64,000 nucleotides of DNA from Natronorubrum aibiense (GTDB lineage Archaea; Halobacteriota; Halobacteria; Halobacteriales; Natrialbaceae), in the NCBI RefSeq assembly GCF_009392895.1, contig NZ_CP045491.1:124001-188000 (forward strand). Reading direction: 5' to 3'. Position numbers and translations under genes: made by a program. This document shows positions 1 through 8,144 of the stretch, in pieces. The notes beneath the pieces were generated by a model. That model was not told where the DNA came from and ran no database searches. It saw nothing but the letters and a program-made list of their open reading frames with translations. Position 1 is the first letter of the stretch. Each line of letters begins with the position of its first letter.

Positions 1-677
1 TCCTCGTATGGTTCGGCGGCCTCGATTGGATCGATGTCGGTATCCCACGTGTCGTGTGCCTGTTGAATGTAGCCGACGGTCTCGATTTTGTCGGCGTGCT
101 CGCCCTCGATCTGGATTTCGCCGTATTCGACGGTTCCGTCCTCGGGCAGGCCGTGCAGTTCGATGCAGTGGCTGTCCATGTAGCCGTTCCCCTGTGGAAG
201 GTCGTCGGTCGTTCCGAACTGGTCGGCATCGAGTGGTCGGTCGTAGTTCTCAGTCAGCGGGTAGGTGACGGTCATCGGGTCGGCGTGGCTGTGCCACGAC
301 GTCGAATCACCAGTTGGGAGCGTCACTGTCGTGTTCGGGACGGTCTCACCGACGATGGGGTCACCCGCCTCGTTGAGGAGTGTGACACAGATCTTCGCGG
401 ACCCATCACCGAGATACGGCTCTCGGTACTCGTCGCGTGGGTTGACGTAACTGACCCAGTTGCCGTCACTGGCTTCGTAGTATTCGTCGTCCGGACCTGG
501 CGCTTCTTCGACGTATGCGTCTTCGGAGACGTTCAGTTCGGTATCCGAATCGGGAGGTGTGAGGGCCGGATTCGTCGCCGAATCGGCGCTTGCGCCACCG
601 ATCGCAACGAACCCGGCGAATGCGATGCAGACCACGGCGAACAGACCGGCCGCGACGACCGTTCGCGATCGAGTCAT
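1..677 (-). CDS. Exported protein of unknown function (3' end cut by window edge)
   Basis: An open frame of 225 codons reads leftward from ATG at 677 and runs off the window with no stop. The N-terminus starts MTRSRTVVAAGLFAVV, a charged start followed by a hydrophobic stretch to about residue 30, which looks like a Sec signal peptide or an N-terminal membrane anchor. The rest is acidic and extracellular-looking, with an immunoglobulin/CNA-like stretch around residues 80-125 (KICVTLLNEAGDPIVGETV) that resembles surface adhesin repeats. I do not recognise the family. The opposite-strand open frame at 54-878 is rich in Arg/Ser/Val and looks like its shadow. Confidence 0.72.
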   Translation of the reverse strand, partial: MTRSRTVVAAGLFAVVCIAFAGFVAIGGASADSATNPALTPPDSDTELNVSEDAYVEEAPGPDDEYYEASDGNWVSYVNPRDEYREPYLGDGSAKICVTLLNEAGDPIVGETVPNTTVTLPTGDSTSWHSHADPMTVTYPLTENYDRPLDADQFGTTDDLPQGNGYMDSHCIELHGLPEDGTVEYGEIQIEGEHADKIETVGYIQQAHDTWDTDIDPIEAAEPYE

Positions 678-928
678 ACTCAGACGTCACCTCGCGTCAG
701 CGTCCAGTTCGACCGAGTACGCCGGAGACAGTGTCGCTCAAGGCAATCGTCAGGTCGTCTTACGGACACCGACTGCTGCATATGTGGTAATCGATGTGTC
801 ATCGGAGATGACTTTCATACATTAGTTTGTAACTATGGACTGTCTACTAGAAAACAACACACTATTACGGTGCAGTAATCAGTGATTATTGTATCCTAAA
901 GACGGACTCTCTGATACTCGCGTCGCAA

Positions 929-1420
929 TCAATCGAGGTCCGACGTGGTCTCGATGAGTGTCTCCAACTCGAAGTCGTTGAGCGGATGTGGCTCGTTCTT
1001 TACCGTTTCGACGACGAACTGCGAACTCGTTCGGACGACCTCGTTGATGCTTTCGTAGTCGCTGATGAGCCGGTGGACCATTTCACGACCGGCGAGGTGT
1101 GCGATCACGACGAAGTCGGTCTCACCCATCGTGAAGTAGACCTGATTGACACCCTCAATTTCGGCGAGTTTGTCGCCGACTTGCGTGTGGTACTGTTCAT
1201 CGTACTCCGCGATGACCTCCGTGATGACCGTAATCTCGAGGCCGAGTTTCTCGAGATCGATAGTGAACAGGTCGTCTAGCACGATCCCCTCTTCTTTGAG
1301 TTTCGTGATCCGATAGTGGACCGTCGACTTCGGGATTCCGGTGTGTGCCGAGATTTCGTCCGGGCTCCCGGTGCCGAGTGTGGCGATCGCCTGGAGAATG
1401 CGAATGCTACGCTCGTCCAT
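929..1420 (-). CDS. Lrp/AsnC-family transcriptional regulator
   Basis: A 163-aa protein with the compact Lrp/AsnC layout. Residues 1-45 form a winged helix-turn-helix (ILQAIATLGTGSPDEIS, then GIPKSTVHYRITKLKEEG). The rest is a RAM-type ligand/oligomerisation domain (VITEVIAEYDEQYHTQVGDK, GVNQVYFTMGETDFVV). It is divergent from the biotin-carboxylase gene, so it is a natural candidate to control it; palindromes between them are candidate operators. The repeated block described below begins 9 nt upstream of this ATG, so the regulator itself is not duplicated but its upstream region is. The effector is not predictable from sequence. Confidence 0.9.
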   Translation of the reverse strand: MDERSIRILQAIATLGTGSPDEISAHTGIPKSTVHYRITKLKEEGIVLDDLFTIDLEKLGLEITVITEVIAEYDEQYHTQVGDKLAEIEGVNQVYFTMGETDFVVIAHLAGREMVHRLISDYESINEVVRTSSQFVVETVKNEPHPLNDFELETLIETTSDLD

Positions 1421-1428
1421 ACGTCACG

Positions 1429-1987
1429 AAAGGCGGCGACTGGATAAACACTATTCGAACGAACGGCAGATATCCGAACGGAAATCGAATCGAGCGAGAA
1501 ATCTCGTCACATGGGTCGTTACGTTCGGTTCGACGATCACGTTTTGATATGAATTGTGTTCAACACAATCTGATAAGTTAGACTTATCTGCCAATAGTTC
1601 CCAAACCACTATATTGTGTTCGAAAAGGTGCTGATCGCGAACCGCGACGAGATCGCCGTTCGAGTCATCCAGGCGTGTTCGGAACTCGGTGTCGAAGCGG
1701 TGGCCGTGTACAGCGATGCCGACGAAGACGCCAAACACGTCCGGTTAGCCGACGAGGCCTACCACATCGGCAACTCGAAGGCCAAAGAGAGTTACCTCGA
1801 TCAGGATGCCCTCCTCGAGGCTGCACGCGCCGCTGACGCCGACGCGATCCATCCGGGCTACGGCTTTCTCGCCGAAAGCGAGTCGTTCGCTGCGACCGTC
1901 GAAGCGAGCGAGTTCGAGTGGATCGGGCCACCGAGCGACGTGATGGCCGACTTCGGTGAGAAGACCAAAGCCCGAAAAATCATGGAG
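1429..1987 (+). repeat. Inverted triplication, arm A (559 bp, direct orientation)
   Basis: First of three apparently identical 559-bp arms. It holds the upstream region of lrp/accC and the first ~124 codons of accC. It is mirrored in arm B around the single base 1988 and repeated directly in arm C at an offset of 1120 bp. I found no mismatch where I compared by eye, and identical peptides are predicted from the arms. Confidence 0.95.
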
Positions 1988-1996
1988 GCTCCATGA
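1616..1996 (+). pseudogene. Truncated accC 5' fragment in arm A
   Basis: Starts with GTG exactly as the intact gene does and encodes the same first ~124 residues ([20 protein letters not shown] onward, the biotin-carboxylase N-terminal domain). It then hits the mirror point at 1988 and stops at TGA 1994-1996. It lacks the ATP-grasp and C-terminal domains and cannot be an active carboxylase. Its promoter region is intact, so it could be transcribed. Confidence 0.85.
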
Positions 1997-2360
1997 TTTT
2001 TCGGGCTTTGGTCTTCTCACCGAAGTCGGCCATCACGTCGCTCGGTGGCCCGATCCACTCGAACTCGCTCGCTTCGACGGTCGCAGCGAACGACTCGCTT
2101 TCGGCGAGAAAGCCGTAGCCCGGATGGATCGCGTCGGCGTCAGCGGCGCGTGCAGCCTCGAGGAGGGCATCCTGATCGAGGTAACTCTCTTTGGCCTTCG
2201 AGTTGCCGATGTGGTAGGCCTCGTCGGCTAACCGGACGTGTTTGGCGTCTTCGTCGGCATCGCTGTACACGGCCACCGCTTCGACACCGAGTTCCGAACA
2301 CGCCTGGATGACTCGAACGGCGATCTCGTCGCGGTTCGCGATCAGCACCTTTTCGAACAC
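1980..2360 (-). pseudogene. Truncated accC 5' fragment in arm B
   Basis: Mirror copy of the fragment in arm A, reading leftward from 2360 and ending in the palindrome centre. The two fragments converge tail-to-tail and overlap by 17 bp. Only the N-terminal biotin-carboxylase domain is encoded. Confidence 0.85.
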
Positions 2361-2547
2361 AATATAGTGGTTTGGGAACTATTGGCAGATAAGTCTAACT
2401 TATCAGATTGTGTTGAACACAATTCATATCAAAACGTGATCGTCGAACCGAACGTAACGACCCATGTGACGAGATTTCTCGCTCGATTCGATTTCCGTTC
2501 GGATATCTGCCGTTCGTTCGAATAGTGTTTATCCAGTCGCCGCCTTT
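1989..2547 (-). repeat. Inverted triplication, arm B (559 bp, inverted orientation)
   Basis: Middle arm, the reverse complement of arms A and C. The mirror points are single bases at 1988 and 2548, so the A/B and B/C junctions form two huge, nearly perfect palindromes with essentially no spacer. Confidence 0.95.
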
Positions 2548-2548
2548 C

Positions 2549-3107
2549 AAAGGCGGCGACTGGATAAACACTATTCGAACGAACGGCAGATATCCGAACG
2601 GAAATCGAATCGAGCGAGAAATCTCGTCACATGGGTCGTTACGTTCGGTTCGACGATCACGTTTTGATATGAATTGTGTTCAACACAATCTGATAAGTTA
2701 GACTTATCTGCCAATAGTTCCCAAACCACTATATTGTGTTCGAAAAGGTGCTGATCGCGAACCGCGACGAGATCGCCGTTCGAGTCATCCAGGCGTGTTC
2801 GGAACTCGGTGTCGAAGCGGTGGCCGTGTACAGCGATGCCGACGAAGACGCCAAACACGTCCGGTTAGCCGACGAGGCCTACCACATCGGCAACTCGAAG
2901 GCCAAAGAGAGTTACCTCGATCAGGATGCCCTCCTCGAGGCTGCACGCGCCGCTGACGCCGACGCGATCCATCCGGGCTACGGCTTTCTCGCCGAAAGCG
3001 AGTCGTTCGCTGCGACCGTCGAAGCGAGCGAGTTCGAGTGGATCGGGCCACCGAGCGACGTGATGGCCGACTTCGGTGAGAAGACCAAAGCCCGAAAAAT
3101 CATGGAG
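2549..3107 (+). repeat. Inverted triplication, arm C (559 bp, leads into intact accC)
   Basis: Third arm, which continues without a break into the complete accC gene and is therefore the functional copy. In the unrearranged order both arm ends carry the same heptamer AGGCGGC (1431-1437 and 3106-3112), a possible microhomology for the rearrangement. Confidence 0.95.
2673..2708. promoter_or_regulatory. Operator-like palindromes upstream of accC (also at 1553-1588 and 2388-2423)
   Basis: Positions 2673-2689 read ATTGTGTTCAACACAAT, a perfect 8-bp inverted repeat around one base. Positions 2692-2708 read GATAAGTTAGACTTATC, a 6-bp inverted repeat around 5 nt. The half-site ATTGTGTTC recurs over the GTG start codon (2733-2741). 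The placement between divergent lrp and accC suggests binding sites for the Lrp-like regulator, but that link is inference. All sites exist three times because of the triplication. Confidence 0.5.
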
Positions 3108-4079
3108 GCGGCTGACGTTCCGATCGTTCCCGGCACGACCGAACCGGTGACGTCACCGGACGAAGTCGAAGCGTTCGGCGAGGAACACGGCTACCCGATC
3201 GCGATCAAAGCCGACGGCGGTGGCGGTGGCCGCGGGCTCAAGATCGCCTACGGCCCCGACGAGATAGAATCGAAACTGCAGGAGGCGATCCGCGAGGGTG
3301 ACGCCTACTTCGACAACCCCAGCGTCTACCTCGAGCGATTCCTCGAGGACCCCCGTCACATCGAGGTCCAGATCATCGCCGACGAACACGGCAACGTTCG
3401 CCACCTCGGCGAGCGCGACTGCAGCATTCAGCGACGCCAGCAGAAACTCGTCGAGGAGTCGCCCTCGCCGGTGTTAGACGAGGAAACTCGCGCGGAACTC
3501 TGTGACGCCGCCTGCCGTGGCGCTGCCTCGGCCGATTACGTCAACGCCGGAACGGTCGAGTTTCTCTACGAGGGCGGCGAGTTCTACTTTATCGAGGTCA
3601 ACGCCCGCATTCAGGTCGAACACACCGTCACCGAACAGCTCACCGGGATCGATCTCGTCAAATGGCAACTTCGCGTTGCCGCTGGCGAGGAACTCACCTT
3701 TTCACAGGACGACATCGAACCGCGCGGTGCGGCGATCGAGTTCCGAATTAACGCCGAAGACCCCGATAACGATTTCATCCCGCTGCCCGGCACACTCTCG
3801 ACGTATCGGCCAGCACGTGGGATCGGGGTTCGTGTCGACGACGGCGTCGACGAGGGCGATTCGATCGCGCCGTTCTACGACTCGATGTTCGCGAAACTGG
3901 TCGTCACCGGCGAGGACAGGGCCGAGGCGATCGCTCGCGGCAAACGCGCACTCGAGGAAACCACCATCGACGGCGTCCCGACGACGATCCCGTTCCACAA
4001 GCTGTTGCTCGAGGACGAGGGATTCGTCGCGAACGAACACACGACGACGTACGTCGAGAACGACCTGCTCGAGAGGTAA
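2736..4079 (+). CDS. accC: Biotin carboxylase (acyl-CoA / urea-carboxylase-like, AccC family)
   Basis: This 447-aa protein is the usual length of a biotin-carboxylase subunit, which uses ATP and bicarbonate to carboxylate biotin on a carrier protein. The N-terminal domain starts [16 protein letters not shown]. The ATP-grasp glycine loop [10 protein letters not shown] lies near residues 163-172. The biotin-carboxylase signature [18 protein letters not shown] is near 288-305, followed by the C-terminal domain. The start is GTG at 2736, supported by family N-termini. It is convergent (61 nt) with pxpA, and a dedicated carrier protein lies in that opposite operon. Whether the partner is a propionyl/acetyl-CoA carboxyltransferase elsewhere or the adjacent PxpB/PxpC pair is undecided. 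Confidence 0.93.
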   Translation: MFEKVLIANRDEIAVRVIQACSELGVEAVAVYSDADEDAKHVRLADEAYHIGNSKAKESYLDQDALLEAARAADADAIHPGYGFLAESESFAATVEASEFEWIGPPSDVMADFGEKTKARKIMEAADVPIVPGTTEPVTSPDEVEAFGEEHGYPIAIKADGGGGGRGLKIAYGPDEIESKLQEAIREGDAYFDNPSVYLERFLEDPRHIEVQIIADEHGNVRHLGERDCSIQRRQQKLVEESPSPVLDEETRAELCDAACRGAASADYVNAGTVEFLYEGGEFYFIEVNARIQVEHTVTEQLTGIDLVKWQLRVAAGEELTFSQDDIEPRGAAIEFRINAEDPDNDFIPLPGTLSTYRPARGIGVRVDDGVDEGDSIAPFYDSMFAKLVVTGEDRAEAIARGKRALEETTIDGVPTTIPFHKLLLEDEGFVANEHTTTYVENDLLER

Positions 4080-4140
4080 CTATCCGCGCCGTTTTCACGG
4101 ATCGGGAACGCCGTTTCAGCAGCTTGGATTCGTCGACTAG

Positions 4141-4902
4141 TTAGACGATTTCGGGCAGCGATACGAGGTCGATCTCGTGTTTCTCGACGCGGTCGTGAAT
4201 CGCCTCGAGCACCGCGACGGCGTTCGGGTTGTCGCCGTGGATACAGATACTGTCTGCGGGGATCGAAATCTCCTCCCCGTTTGCGGCCTCGACAACGCCC
4301 TCGGTCGCGATCGAGACGAATCGGTCGGCGACCAGTTCGGGGTCGCGATCCTCGAGCGTCTGTTCGACGATCAGCGAGCGGTCGGCCCGGTAATCGAGGT
4401 CGACGTATCCCTCGAAGACGGCTCGAAGGCCGTCGACGTCCTGTGCGACCTCGTAGATATTCATATCGGTCGCGAGATAGATGAGGTCGTCGTCGACCTC
4501 GAGCATGCCCTCCATAACTGCACGGGCGTGTTCCGGACTCTCCGAGAGCATCGAGTACATCGCCCCGTGTGGTTTAACGTGCTGGACGGTCGCGCCGTGG
4601 CGACGTGCAAACGCCGTCAGTGCGCCGAGTTGGTAGACGACGTAATCGCGGACCTCCTCGGGACTGGCGTCGATCTTTCGGCGGCCGAAGCCCATCTTGT
4701 CCGGGAGACCGGGGTGAACGCCGATGCCAACGTCGTGTTCGGCGGCCAGTTCGACCGTCTCGCGCATGATGTGTGGGTCGCCCGCGTGATAGCCGCCGGC
4801 AATGTTCGCGGACGTGATGTAGGGCATGACGGCCTCGTCGTTGCCCATCTGCCAGTTGCCGAAACTCTCTCCCATATCGCAGTTGATATCGATCGCTGCC
4901 AT
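4141..4902 (-). CDS. pxpA: 5-oxoprolinase subunit A (LamB/YcsF family)
   Basis: A 253-aa LamB/YcsF protein. Recognised motifs are IDINCDMGESFGNWQMGND at the N-terminus, SANIAGGYHAGDPHIMRETV, GIGVHPGLPDKMGFGRR and the C-terminal SICIHGDNPNAV. In bacteria PxpABC together hydrolyse 5-oxoproline to glutamate with ATP. The ATG at 4902 is preferred over upstream codons because family proteins begin at this IDIN block, and an AT-rich TATA-like stretch (4927-4934) sits about 28 nt before it, as in leaderless haloarchaeal genes. It is the last gene of the leftward pxpB-pxpC-BCCP-pxpA set, separated from the carrier gene by 240 nt. Confidence 0.92.
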   Translation of the reverse strand: MAAIDINCDMGESFGNWQMGNDEAVMPYITSANIAGGYHAGDPHIMRETVELAAEHDVGIGVHPGLPDKMGFGRRKIDASPEEVRDYVVYQLGALTAFARRHGATVQHVKPHGAMYSMLSESPEHARAVMEGMLEVDDDLIYLATDMNIYEVAQDVDGLRAVFEGYVDLDYRADRSLIVEQTLEDRDPELVADRFVSIATEGVVEAANGEEISIPADSICIHGDNPNAVAVLEAIHDRVEKHEIDLVSLPEIV

Positions 4903-5142
4903 GGGTGTAATTCTATCACAACCGCGCATATATCTTCCGTCAGTTCACTCGTCGGGGGCCGATCCGTGACTCCTCATTCAGAAAACTGGCGCCGACTTGT
5001 ATATAATTCAAGTATTTTCTCGCCTGTTGGATTCGACCCCCTCATGGCGGGTCGACTGTATCCTGATGAGCTGAACGAATCATGACAGGCCGATCGTGGC
5101 CGTTCGGCTCCCAACTCCGTAGCGAGCGGTCGTTCGAGGCCG

Positions 5143-5385
5143 TTACTCGATCGTAACGAGTTCCTGATCGGCTTCGATCTCGGCTTCCTCGTCGACGAGG
5201 AACTCGCCGATCGTGCCTTCGGTGTCTGCTTCGATCTCGTGGAAGTTCTTCATGACTTCGACGAGACCGATCGTCTCGCCTTCTTCGACGGTGTCGCCTT
5301 CTTCGACAAACGGTGGGTCTTCGGGGTCTGGTCGCCGATAGAAGACGCCGGGCATCGGAGAGTTGACGGTCGTTTTTTCGGACAT
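5143..5385 (-). CDS. Biotin carboxyl carrier protein (biotin/lipoyl attachment domain)
   Basis: An 80-aa single-domain biotinyl protein. The attachment hairpin is VEVMKNFHEIEAD, with Lys46 as the predicted biotinylated residue (Val replaces the common Ala of EAMKM). The family hallmarks SPMPGVFYRRP and VEEGDTVEEGETIGLVEVM surround it. ATG at 5385 is chosen because the reading frame upstream (to 5835) is Arg/Ser-rich antisense of pxpC and not protein-like. It lies between pxpC and pxpA, 83 nt downstream of pxpC, and is the obvious substrate of the AccC-type biotin carboxylase at 2736-4079. Confidence 0.9.
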   Translation of the reverse strand: MSEKTTVNSPMPGVFYRRPDPEDPPFVEEGDTVEEGETIGLVEVMKNFHEIEADTEGTIGEFLVDEEAEIEADQELVTIE

Positions 5386-5468
5386 AGTGGTGTGTTCTAT
5401 ATTGAACTCGGTCTGGATTAGCTTCTTTCCTTCGGCTTTCGTTCGAGTGCGGTTTGGATCGTTGGACC

Positions 5469-6446
5469 TCAGTTTGTCGATTCGATTTCGGCTCGAATCG
5501 TCTCGAGGCGATCGTCGCGTGCCTCGCGGGCGGCGATCGCTTCGTCGACGTCGACGGCTTCGAAGTACACTGACTTGTGGGTTTGGCGCTGTGCGAGCAG
5601 GCCACGGTCGGCGCTGATGACGGTGCCGACGGTCGAGTAGCCGCCGCCGGTGACCGCATCCTGCATGAGGACGATCGGTTTCTGTGGCACCTGAATCGAT
5701 CCAATCGGATAGCCGAGGTCGACGACGTTCGACGGGTCGGTGCCCGCGCCAAACGGCTGTTCGCGTTCTTTGAACTCGAGTTCTGGCCCCTCGAGTCGGT
5801 AGCCGGTTCGATCCGCTTCCGCCGAGACCTTCCACTCGGCCTCACAGAGGCGTTCTTTGCTCTCGTCGGTCAGCCGATAGCTCGTGAGCCCGATGACGAT
5901 GCGGACGGTGTCTTCGTCCGCGTACGATGGAACGTACTCGTCGTCGAGTTGTGTGTCGACCAGCTCGGACGGAGTGCCGTCGGCCTCGCCGATCGGGAGT
6001 TCGTCACCCTCCTCGAGTCCGCGTCCTTCGTGGCCGCCGATTCCAACGAGGGTGTACGTCGAGCGACTGCCCATCACTTCGGGGACGTCGACGCCACCGG
6101 CGACGGCGAGATATGCGCGCGCGCCCTCGGTCGCGAACGCCAACTCGAGTTCGTCGCCAGCGTCGACGGCGACGGTTTCCCACGTGCCGATCGACTCGCC
6201 GTTGAGCGTTGGCGACATGTCGGCTCCGGTGATGGCGATGACGGCGTCTTCGTCGAACGTTGCCGTGATTCCCTGATAGGTCATCTCGATCGTCGCGGCG
6301 TCGGCGTTGTTGCCGACGAGGTAGTTCGCGACCGTGTGGGCGTACTTGTCCATCGCGCCCGATGGCGGCATGCCGATGTGGTAGTGGCCAAAACGGCCGC
6401 GGTCCTGTACCGTACTCGCGATCCCGCCTTCCTGAATGGTGATCAT
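5469..6446 (-). CDS. pxpC: 5-oxoprolinase subunit C / biotin-dependent carboxyltransferase family (KipA)
   Basis: A 325-aa protein of the PxpC/KipA family, homologous to the carboxyltransferase half of urea carboxylase. Motifs include GIASTVQDRGRFGHYHIGMP at the N-terminus, GAMDKYAHTVANYLVGN, EMTYQGITATF, and LMQDAVTGGGYSTVGTVISA near residues 270-290. Its start codon overlaps the stop of pxpB by 4 nt, so the two subunits are translationally coupled. Its role is either as a 5-oxoprolinase subunit (experimentally known in E. coli and B. subtilis) or, given the AccC and carrier genes nearby, as part of a biotin carboxylase; sequence alone does not decide. Confidence 0.92.
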   Translation of the reverse strand: MITIQEGGIASTVQDRGRFGHYHIGMPPSGAMDKYAHTVANYLVGNNADAATIEMTYQGITATFDEDAVIAITGADMSPTLNGESIGTWETVAVDAGDELELAFATEGARAYLAVAGGVDVPEVMGSRSTYTLVGIGGHEGRGLEEGDELPIGEADGTPSELVDTQLDDEYVPSYADEDTVRIVIGLTSYRLTDESKERLCEAEWKVSAEADRTGYRLEGPELEFKEREQPFGAGTDPSNVVDLGYPIGSIQVPQKPIVLMQDAVTGGGYSTVGTVISADRGLLAQRQTHKSVYFEAVDVDEAIAAREARDDRLETIRAEIESTN

Positions 6447-7342
6447 GCTAGGTCCTCCGTGAGTTGGTCGTTGTACTCGAGTGGCGATTCGAAGAACTCC
6501 TCGGTCGAGAAGTTCACGCGCTTGTAGGTGTACTCGTACGTTCCGTCCTCGACCTCCTCGCGGATCGCGTCGTACTCCTCGCGGTCGATCGGTCTGTAGT
6601 TCAGGATGTCGCCGGGGTTCGGGAAGACCATCGAGTCGCTGAAATCAGCCAACTCCTGGTCGACGTCGAGCACTTCGACAGGGGTTCGGCCGTAGAGTTG
6701 GTAGCCGCCGGCGCCCTGTACCGGGTAGATAACCGAGAACGCACCGCCGAAACCGACTGCGCGACTGGGCGTGTCGGTTCGTGGCTCGACGTATTTGGGT
6801 ACCTCGAGTTGCTGGTCTCGAGGCACCATCTGGAAACACCACGGCAGGCCCGGCACGAATCCAACCATCGTGACCATGTGCGGGGCCGAGACGAACGCCT
6901 CGAGGAAGGAGTCGACGTCGTCGAATCCGTTGAGCTCGGCCGAATACTCGAGGTCGGTCCCGTCCGGATCTTGGTGGCGGTCGCGGAACTCCATGAGCGT
7001 CTCGTGGGTCCACGGATCTTCGAACAGGACGGGGATGTCGATGACGCGAGTTTCCCACTCGTAGTTCTCGACGTCGAGTTCCGCTTCGATCTCTTTGAGT
7101 TCCGCGATCACGTCGTCCGGATGGATAACGCCCGGGTCGATACGGAGCATGTAAGAGGCGTTTGCCGGACAGTTCTCGATGATCCCGTCGATATCGCGCT
7201 CGGCGACCTGCTGGGTGATCGCCATCGCCTTAAAATTGGCAGTGAAACTCATCTCTTCCGCGAGCTCGACGAATACGTGGTCGTCAGCCCCGTACTCGTA
7301 TCGTGGCTCCGGAAGGTCTTTCGGTGTAATCTCGTTTGCCAT
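6443..7342 (-). CDS. pxpB: 5-oxoprolinase subunit B (KipI family)
   Basis: A 299-aa protein of the PxpB/KipI (allophanate hydrolase subunit 1-like) family. Seen motifs are YGADDHVFVELAEEMSFTAN at the N-terminus, IPVLFEDPWTHETLMEF, FLEAFVSAPHMVTMVGFVPG, EVPKYVEPRTDTPSRAVGFG and GAGGYQLYGRTPVEVLD. It is longer than the ~220-240 aa of many bacterial KipI proteins, mainly in the N-terminal half. The ATG at 7342 (MANEITPKDLPEP) is preferred over one 9 codons upstream. It is the first gene of the leftward cluster and overlaps pxpC by 4 nt. Confidence 0.92.
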   Translation of the reverse strand: MANEITPKDLPEPRYEYGADDHVFVELAEEMSFTANFKAMAITQQVAERDIDGIIENCPANASYMLRIDPGVIHPDDVIAELKEIEAELDVENYEWETRVIDIPVLFEDPWTHETLMEFRDRHQDPDGTDLEYSAELNGFDDVDSFLEAFVSAPHMVTMVGFVPGLPWCFQMVPRDQQLEVPKYVEPRTDTPSRAVGFGGAFSVIYPVQGAGGYQLYGRTPVEVLDVDQELADFSDSMVFPNPGDILNYRPIDREEYDAIREEVEDGTYEYTYKRVNFSTEEFFESPLEYNDQLTEDLA

Positions 7343-7576
7343 GCTGTACGATGACAATTCAGAGTACACGCTTGAATAGATATTGGTCGGTGATTAACAT
7401 TCTCACGTGATCTCGAACCAAATTCAACGAGGTGATGTTCAGGGAAATAGGGTACAACCCCGGTTGCTCGTAGCCGTGACTGTCGCCACCATTTCTGGGT
7501 CGCGTTCCACTCGACGCACTCGAGTGTCTCTTGAGTCGGACCATCGACTCATTGCGGTCGGCCACCACGAGCGTAT
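7343..7576. other. Intergenic, no gene recognised
   Basis: This stretch upstream of pxpB shows only short spurious frames. It leads into an 800-nt gene-free interval (7343-8144) filled by mobile-element debris described separately. Confidence 0.5.
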
Positions 7577-7622
7577 CGTAATAACTGAACCGATTCACAC
7601 ACTGACGTTCAGTGGCTACTAT
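7577..7622. repeat. MITE-like element, internally deleted copy
   Basis: Forty-six bp carrying both ends of the element seen in full at 23934-24015: left end TAATAACTGAACCG, right end TTCAGTGGCTACTAT. The central GC-rich hairpin is missing. Best explained as an internal-deletion derivative. Confidence 0.6.
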
Positions 7623-7627
7623 CTTTC

Positions 7628-8065
7628 TGCGAGGAGAGAATCCCGTCGTTTACGGCGTTGACGAGAGCGGAGCTCTCGTTCGCACATCAGAACGCGAAGC
7701 GTTCTGAGGACGGGAGTGAATCTGACAACGCCAACACAACCACCGTTCAGCAGCAATACGGATATCTAAGTGGAATCGCTCCGTAGCATGACGTACACCG
7801 AGGCGGTCACACCGCCACTCAAATGCACAATATCGGGACTCCGAGACCCAGAACGTTCGAGACACCCTGTTGAACCGCTGTGGTGTCTCGGTCAACAAGA
7901 TAACTCCGAGTCCTCATGCCGAGGATAGGAGTAACGGCGGTGTGGCCCCGCCAGCGGCCTGTCATGCCGACAGGTCGTAAACCAGCAAATATCCCAACCC
8001 AGCGGTGCGGTGCCGTGGGAAGCCTCGCCGTTTACGGCGAGGAGGAGGCCACAGAGCCCCCAACG
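7628..8065 (+). mobile_element. Remnants of IS200/IS605 (IS1341-type) tnpB 3' ends with omega-RNA-like hairpins
   Basis: No intact transposase is present. At 8031-8056 the sequence GAAGCCTCGCCGTTTACGGC plus flanks forms the hairpin typical of haloarchaeal IS1341 right ends (the omega-RNA scaffold region). A second, similar motif (GAATCCCGTCGTTTACGGCG) sits at 7636-7655. Just before the first hairpin, 7841-7966 reads in one frame as NVRDTLLNRCGVSVN and onward, resembling a TnpB C-terminal tail, but it has no start and no catalytic region. The assignment rests on my memory of such tails and ends; an alignment to IS1341 elements would decide it. Confidence 0.45.
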
Positions 8066-8144
8066 CACTTTTGCGCCGACGTGGAACCCATTCGTGATGC
8101 GCATTCCCACACGTCTTCAGAGCGGAGCGATATCGGCGGTACCT

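Noticed and set aside
54-878. 274-codon open frame on the plus strand
   Set aside because: Antisense of the exported protein at 1-677, with shadow composition.
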